Origin: Pristionchus mayeri
Taxonomy: Eukaryota > Nematoda > Chromadorea > Rhabditida > Neodiplogasteridae
Reading direction: 5' to 3'
NCBI GenBank assembly: GCA_036245805.1
Contig: BTRK01000003.1
Span: 11,634,464 to 11,698,463, forward strand
DNA: 64,000 bases
Numbering within the stretch: position 1 is the first letter of the stretch; each line of letters begins with the position of its first letter. Under the pieces are notes generated by a model. The model ran no database searches. It was not told the DNA's origin and was given only the letters and a program-made list of their open reading frames with translations. Made by a program: the position numbers and the translations under genes. This document shows, piece after piece, positions 58,187 through 64,000 of this stretch.

Positions 58187-58965
58187 TATATGAGAGGAAT
58201 CGCGAGAGAATTGCCTACTCAGCGGCGGTAGAATTCAAAATCATTGAATGCCGCTGAAACTTTTATAAATAGTATTTCAAGTGATGCTCTTTCAAACTAC
58301 GTCGTCAGAATTTTAATAACTGTCGTCATCTTCGAGCTTCAGAAGGCCAAAGATGGGACATTCACTTTTCAGGGGTCAAATCGAGACCACTTAAATGACT
58401 ATAACTCCGTTTAAAATGAAGATAGAAACTCGTTCTTTGCTTAGAAAGAAAGCTAATAACATTCCCTACAACATCGTACCGAACATGTCATTCACAGTGC
58501 CCAGTGCAGGGTGGTCGGGTCGACCAAAAATGACCTGACCTTGCAAATCGGAATTTCTGCACAAAGCCATTATGGGCGATTGATAGTACATATAGGTGTA
58601 TAACTTTTCTGAAAAAATTAGAGAAATCGGAGAGGGACAAAAAAAATGGCGCTGACTTTAGTAAGACGACCTCAAAATGGGTTCAAGACAGCGACACCTC
58701 CAAACCTCTACAAAGCCGCTATTGGGCTCAAATACGTCCACAATCATCCAAAACAACATTTAAAGTTGTTTCCTCTATAGTTATAACACTTTAATTGGTC
58801 AAAAATTACAGTATGACCTTAAATTCAAAAATCGATATTTTGTCCCTCTTCAGCTTGTGAGATGGGTCCTATTGAACAAAATCAGTTTCATATGACGTAG
58901 AAACATTCCTCGAAACGTATCGACGATTTTGAATTCTACCGCCGCTGAGTAGGCAATTCTGATTC
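58187..58965. mobile_element. Fold-back element, TATATGAG family, one end lost
   Basis: The left end reads TATATGAGAGGAATCGCGAG. The arms match through GCCTACTCAGCGGCGGTAG and its complement at 58,935-58,953. The outermost bases of the right end are missing where the CTAG-hairpin repeat begins. Confidence 0.7.
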
Positions 58966-58969
58966 GAGG

Positions 58970-59134
58970 GTGATTCGAAAAAGTTGGGATGGGGCGAGGC
59001 CCCATCCCAATTTTTTCGAATTGCCCGAGGCCTCACGAGCCTTTTACAACGTTTTAAGCAGGCTCTCAACAGTTACGTCCATTTTTTATCCTTAACACAC
59101 AACCCCGCGTAACGTAGCGACCGAAGGTCGCTAG
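58970..59134 (+). repeat. CTAG-hairpin repeat terminus
   Basis: It ends CTAG at 59,131-59,134 next to TT, after the AGCGACC/GGTCGCT hairpin. It contains the GGGATGGGGC hairpin at 58,986-59,013. Inverse of 57,312-57,475. Confidence 0.6.
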
Positions 59135-60503
59135 TTCCTACTTATGTTGTATATCAAAACGTTAATCGTGGCGTTTTGCAGGTTGTAATTACTAGTATCA
59201 TGGCTAGTTTGCGTTCGAGTAACAATGACATCACTCTTCCGAAATTGCATTATTTCATCACCCTTTAGAAATTGCATCCGATGTCGAGAGACGGCACAGA
59301 TATACGTAAACGAATTGTAGTGAAGCGTGTTGGAGAAGCTAAAAACGGCTCGTCTAAGCGCAATGGAATGTATTACTTCTTGCAAGTAAAGTACAATTCA
59401 ATTCAATCAAAAGCGTGGTTAAACTAGTTTTCTGATGGAATGACTAATGCCCACTTAAACTCGGCGTCATTTCCACGAATAGTGTTGGGAGATAATACAA
59501 AAGGTCTGGATTCCCGTAATACTTCCCCGTTCTGACGCGGTTTTCCGGAAATGAAGTTGTGAGTTTTCATTTATTCGTGTGATTTCAACAGTTCACTCAG
59601 ATTGCGAGCTGTTCTTGCGCTTGGCATCTTCCACGAGTGAGAAATTGTTATGAATATGGAATTAATACAAATTTCACTGCAGGTCAACGTGCATCATGTG
59701 CTACAAACAGGAAATTACTCTGAGAGCAAATGTAATTTCATGATTTAGTAATGTTTCGCATGCAATGAATCATTCCTACGCAAGTCATTGGATAATTGAT
59801 CGACAAAACTTTCATTCGGTCATGTACCTTCACTCTTTCTCTTTATGCGAGATTGTTATCCTGAATGCTGACTCAATTTAAAGGTGAATTGAATTGAGGA
59901 AGATGATCACACTGCACTTGTGCAGGCGAATTGCGATCGATCGTGCCATACAATTGTGGAGGGTGATACAAATAATTATTCCATCTCGTTGAGATGAGTG
60001 AGTTGATTAGATTTTGTAAGTTTTGCTGACGGATGACGTGAACCTATATGATTGAATTAGGGTTGGTTTCGAAGAAATGAATCCCGTCGTTGATTTATCT
60101 AGTCCGGCCTGCAGTTTTAGCTAGAGAAGATGCAACACCGTCCCTAATTTCTCAATTTTAGGACGAAGAAGGTCCGTCTAAAGATGGTTGCTACTTCCGT
60201 TTGGATGGTTCTGAACACTGCACTTGCAATTTGGAGTGAGATAATTGCATTATATTTTAGTGAAAAAAATAATAGTGTCTGCAATAAATGTAGTGGCATT
60301 GTTCTATTCATCCGAAGATCCTTAGTTATTATATAACCAATATTTTCAGTGGCTGCAATAAACCGGACTTGGTGAAAATAAGGAATTCGCTCAAACAAAA
60401 GGAAACTTTTGCGATGAAGAATCTAGTTCAGCTGAAGTGTCATAGTTACATTGCACATATGGAGAAGGGTGAAGGTGAATTGTATAAAATTAATAAACAA
60501 TAA

Positions 60504-61589
60504 TATATGAGGCGAATCGCGAGAGAATCGACCACGCCGCGGCGGTAGGATTCAAGTCTGTTCAATCCCGCTATAATTTTCGTTATAAGTATTTCGAATG
60601 ATTCTCTTTTAAACTGCGTCGTCAGAATTTTGATATCGGTCGTCATTTTCGAGATTCAGAAGGCCAAACTTGGTACTATCACTTTTCGACATTCAAATCG
60701 GGGCCACTTAAATGATCATAACTTCGTTTAAAATAAAGATAGAAGGTCGCTCTTTTTTTCGAAAGAAAGCTACCGTCATGCTCTACAATATGATCTAGAA
60801 GACATCATTCCTGGCCTTCACCGTGGTGCAGGGCGGTCGGGAGGACCAAAAATGACGTATCTTTGGAAATCGGAAAAACGTTTTGGGTTATCATGCTTAA
60901 GTTTAAGATCATACAAGTAACTAACTTCTCGCCAAAAATTAGGAAAATCGGAGTATAGAAAAAAAAGGTGGCACTTTTGTGCGACGACCTCAAAATGAGT
61001 TCTGGAAAAGAGTACTTCCGTATCTTCAATTGGCCTGATTTGGGCTCAAAATCATTCAAAAACATCCAAAACAACATTCTAAGTATATACCCCCCATGTT
61101 ATAGCTCTTCCATTGGTCATAAATGGCCACATGACCGAAAATTTGAAATTCCATATTTTGACCAATTTCAACGTGCGGGATGGGCCCAAATGCACTAAAT
61201 GGGTTTCAAATAATGTAAATACATCCCTCGAAACAGCTCAAAGAAAAAGGGCTACTGAAAAGAGGAAATTTCACCTGAAGAATCCAAGGAAACACGCAAA
61301 ACTGTGACTCCGGTAAAAATAGGCATAGAGACTCGACCTTCTATCTTCATTTTAAACGAAGTTATGATCATTTAAGTGGCCCCGATTTGAATGTCGAAAA
61401 GTGATAGTACCAAGTTTGGCCTTCTGAATCTCGAAGATGACGACCGATATCAAAATTCTAACGACGCAGTTTAAAAGAGCATCGTTTTAAATACTTATAT
61501 TTGAATTTGTTGCCAGATAGGACACCTTTTTTTCCTACCGCCGCCCACCCCCCTCAAATGGTCGATTCTCTCGCGATTCCTCTCATATA
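60504..61589. mobile_element. Fold-back element, TATATGAG family, in LU intron 6 (right arm)
   Basis: Inverted counterpart of 54,853-55,942 at the same intron position. Its presence in both arms shows it predates the palindrome. Confidence 0.85.
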
Positions 61590-62567
61590 TTGAATTTTCA
61601 GGTATCATTAGCAGTCTTTATGAAGCAGAGTGTACAAATGCGTGTCACACTTTCGTACTGAAGGGATTGGACGGAATAATTAATGTTGCTGCCGGATGTG
61701 TGCGTGTTTCTTGTTAACTTGCGAGCTAGAATTTCGGTAAACACCTGAGCAGCTAGGTGATGAAATTGCTCTATAGAATGAAGTGACCCTTTTATCATTT
61801 AACGTTCAAGTTGATCATAATTTTTTTAAAGCGAGTTTATGTTGAATAACGAATATACCATATGAACATCATGTTCTATTTCAGAATGTTCACGCACTTG
61901 CAGTAACAGGATGCGAGATGAAGGGTGAAATCATGGACTGTTCTTGCACCGAAAAGTGAGTATACCTACTTTTCTTTGCAAATACTGTAATTTTACAGTA
62001 ATTATAATTTTCAGATTTTGCAATTCTCCACCCGATAACACAGGTTTTGATCAGCTCGCTGAGAAATTAGCCGAACTTGAGATGAATAGGAAGTAAGCAC
62101 AATTAATCTCATTTTTCTTGGAAAGCGTGCACAATTTTAGAATGCATGTCTGCAAGAAATTCGAGGGCTGTTTCAATGTTGAAACTGGTAACTTTTCAAC
62201 ATGATTTGCAAACTTATCAAAATTCATGATCAGGTAAATTCGCATACGATTATAAGCTGGACGTTGTGTGCCACACGAATTGCATCACATCGGTAACCAG
62301 GGACAACATTGGGGGGACAACACACATTGTATTTTCAATCAACGGAGACTGTGTGCGTGTCTTATTTTGATAATTTACCTGTGTGCGTGTCTTATTTTGA
62401 TAATTTATTTTGATAATTTTTTCTCTCATCATCTTTATTCTACGAATAAACTTTACGAATATAATATTTATTGATTTACAACACATTCATAGCCATCGAG
62501 TAGTCAACACATGATGATGCACGAAGTCACCGTCGCTGAGCATACTCATCCGGGCGGGTGGTTTTTG

Positions 62568-63004
62568 AAACTTATTTAAATTCTGCATTTCCCACGCATC
62601 GGTGAGCAGTGCAATGCGAAGAATGACCCAGACAAAGGGGCATAGCAAAAAAGCGGATAATGCAAACCCCATAGATATAGTTTTTCAGCCTCCGCTTCTC
62701 CCTAGAATTCGAGATCCAATTTTTCGACGAATTTGCATAACATTAATTTTGCTTTTTATATTTTATTATATGTATATTTAGCATATTTACCACCTCTAAA
62801 AATTGCAAGTTAATCGGTTATTTAGTTTTTGAATTATTAAGGAAAATCGAAAACGGTGCAATGTGCAGCCCGGCTGCACCGGTCGGATTAGTGCAAAATG
62901 AAACATACCATGATGATCAGCACCCTCGAAAACCCATTTCCACAAATTTTCGAAATTTTGATGTGCCAACCCTTGTTTGACTCTTCTGCAACCGGCCTCA
63001 TATG
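62568..63004. repeat. Insertion interrupting LU exon 12 region
   Basis: It starts right after GGGCGGGTGGTTT of exon 12 and ends before the intron 12 tail (GATTGGAAACTGAACG). It contains a short GTGCAGCCCGGCTGCAC palindrome (62,861-62,877). Most of it is also in the left arm (about 53,780-54,145). No coding sequence or clear terminal repeats. Confidence 0.4.
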
Positions 63005-63290
63005 CGATTGGAAACTGAACGTATACGTACTTGCTAACTCTTTTCGCAGGTTGAGCGCACCAACATGTCGTGCGCCGCTCACAGTGACGGATCAAGGAGG
63101 TTCATAACGTGCACCTGCGAAAACAGGTAAGACATCGCATGATATTGGCTACTTTTGATACTTGAATTACCAGTATGCGCATTCCCGCATAAGAGTATCA
63201 TGATACGCATTCATGGTACTAGATCCGATTATCGCGTTGGACGATAGTCTATTGAGTGCGTGGGAATAAAGATACAAGGAGTTGTAGCAT

Positions 63291-63430
63291 GGGTTCCGGA
63301 ATTGGGCGTAATTCTTTGAATCATTTTCGGATATATTTCATGTACAATATATAGTATACGTATACAGAGCACATGAAACATTTCTGCAAATGATTCAAAA
63401 GATGCCCAATTACGCCCATTTCCGGAACCC
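63291..63430. mobile_element. GGGTTCCGG palindromic MITE, uninterrupted
   Basis: A 140-base palindrome beginning GGGTTCCGGAATTGGGCG. It is the empty-site counterpart of the mariner-split copy at 52,105-53,497 and lies between LU exons 13 and 14. Confidence 0.85.
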
Positions 63431-63916
63431 TTGTTGAAGCAGCGAAACAGCGGAATTAGTCCCCACAAATGATCCTAAATCAATAATATTCGATAAAATG
63501 AAGACAAATTGCAGTGAGTGCAACGATCCAACTGCCGAAGAGATCCGACATCTGGTAGATGACTATCGGAAGCGCATATCTAGTTGAATTATTGAAATGC
63601 ATGAGAATAAATGTGTTATGTTGGGTAATGTTATGCCCTTTATTCCAAGCATTGTTCAATCTTTCGCTCAGCAAGCGAATTTATTCCAGGAAGTACGATA
63701 AAATCGCCCCCCTTTCCCTCGTTCCCATCGTCCTATCGCTAACAAGTGGTTTACTTCGCAACCATCCCAGGTGGTACAAAAGGCAGTTGAGAGGAGAAAA
63801 AATGGAGTTTGAGCCCGTCTTCATTTTCTGAAGCTCGTAATTTTCGTGCTATTTCTCATTCTCGTACACAATTGTAGAGATACAGTAATTCAATATAGTG
63901 GTTCTTGTAGACACAA

Positions 63917-64000
63917 ATGGCCAAATCTGACATGGAGTTCGAGCCCGCCTTCAACGGCAACTTTGTCCCTGTGATCGGTGATGTTCGCTGGCCGTTTCAT
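63917..64000 (+). CDS. First exon of LU-linked neighbour gene (right arm, cut by window end)
   Basis: MAKSDMEFEPAFNGNFVPVI then GDVRWPFH, running off the window. By comparison with the left arm the exon would end 10 bases on, at a GTAAGT donor. Same strand as, and about 330 bases downstream of, the LU gene stop. Family not recognised. Confidence 0.5.
   Translation, partial: MAKSDMEFEPAFNGNFVPVIGDVRWPFH

Larger units (their letters stand above)
57476..58965. other. Loop of the giant palindrome
   Basis: This spacer of about 1.5 kb is not shared between the arms. It holds a minisatellite segment (57,600-58,185, inverted copy of 23,240-23,815) and a fold-back element (58,187-58,965). Confidence 0.8.
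59551..63587 (+). pseudogene. Triple-LU secreted protein gene, right palindrome copy
   Basis: Exons: 59,551-59,558; 59,601-59,636; 59,683-59,731; 59,899-59,997; 60,162-60,235; 60,350-60,474; 61,602-61,699; 61,885-61,955; 62,015-62,092; 62,141-62,187; 62,234-62,352; 62,493-about 62,567; 63,050-63,126; 63,515-63,587 (TGA stop). It has a signal peptide (MKLLRAVLALGIFH); LU1 CIMCYK, NCDRSCHTI, GCYFRL, CTC, CNKPD; LU2 LKCHSY, ECTNACHTF, AAGC, DCSCTEKFCNSPPD; LU3 VCKKFEG, VVCHTNC, INGDC, MSC, CTCENSECN. Each module is cut by introns at the same places and phases. Exon 4 ends in TGA (59,995-59,997) where the left copy has TGC. Exon 12 is broken after GGWF by an insertion shared with the left arm. 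Not functional as it stands. Ligand or target unknown. Confidence 0.7.
58980..64000. repeat. Right arm of giant palindrome (continues past window)
   Basis: Inverted copy of 51,535-57,475. Base 64,000 corresponds to about 51,535, and the left-arm match runs on to the GTAAGT donor of the neighbour exon, so the true end of the arm is not in the window. Confidence 0.9.

Noticed and set aside
56745..59997. TGA read as cysteine (code change) in LU genes
   Set aside because: TGA also serves as the normal stop in the intact mariner and in the right-arm LU gene, and each TGA has a TGC partner in the other copy, so simple nonsense mutations are the better explanation.
1..64000. tRNA and rRNA genes
   Set aside because: No A-box/B-box pair with a cloverleaf or rRNA-like block was noticed on either strand; a tRNA scan could not be run.

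Overview
The window looks like a repeat-rich stretch of nematode nuclear DNA, most like a Caenorhabditis-type rhabditid. Evidence: it is AT-rich; genes are cut into small exons with many 45-60 base introns; 3' splice sites end in TTTCAG/TTTTCAG; the carboxylesterase motifs are of the nematode kind; and mariner-type elements are abundant. No prokaryotic features were seen. All gene models were read by eye from splice signals and reading frame, with no similarity search.

Layout. 1-1,002: repeat block ending in a CTAG hairpin terminus. 1,336-5,491: fold-back elements and a MITE. 6,058-16,378 (minus): one decayed gene whose exons encode a PIF1-type DNA helicase followed by a ubiquitin-specific protease (USP) domain, broken up by several transposons. 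17,841-19,125 (plus): an intact small secreted protein with one LU (Ly6/three-finger) domain. 19,281-20,360: an unrecognised secreted-protein-like gene. 20,495-22,830: a LINE remnant invaded by a mariner fragment. 23,240-30,205: a minisatellite, a 5'-truncated triple-LU gene (exons 5-14) and a decayed first exon of the neighbouring gene. 30,784-32,043: a fold-back element. 32,587-49,232: a type-B carboxylesterase gene on the minus strand, bounded by inverted repeats of about 1.7 kb and carrying three mariners (two between its exons, one in the right repeat). 49,236-51,100: mariner remnant and a fold-back. 51,535-64,000: a giant palindrome with arms of about 5-6 kb and a 1.5 kb loop. Each arm carries a triple-LU gene and the first exon of its neighbour; the second arm runs off the window.

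The biology centres on two systems. The first is the helicase-USP fusion. The second is an expanding family of secreted tandem-LU proteins whose modules share intron phases. The two palindromic copies carry different nonsense mutations at LU cysteines, and a mariner and fold-back elements date the duplication steps. Most of the remaining DNA is non-autonomous fold-back transposons. The only coding-intact mobile gene is the mariner transposase at 47,210-48,232.
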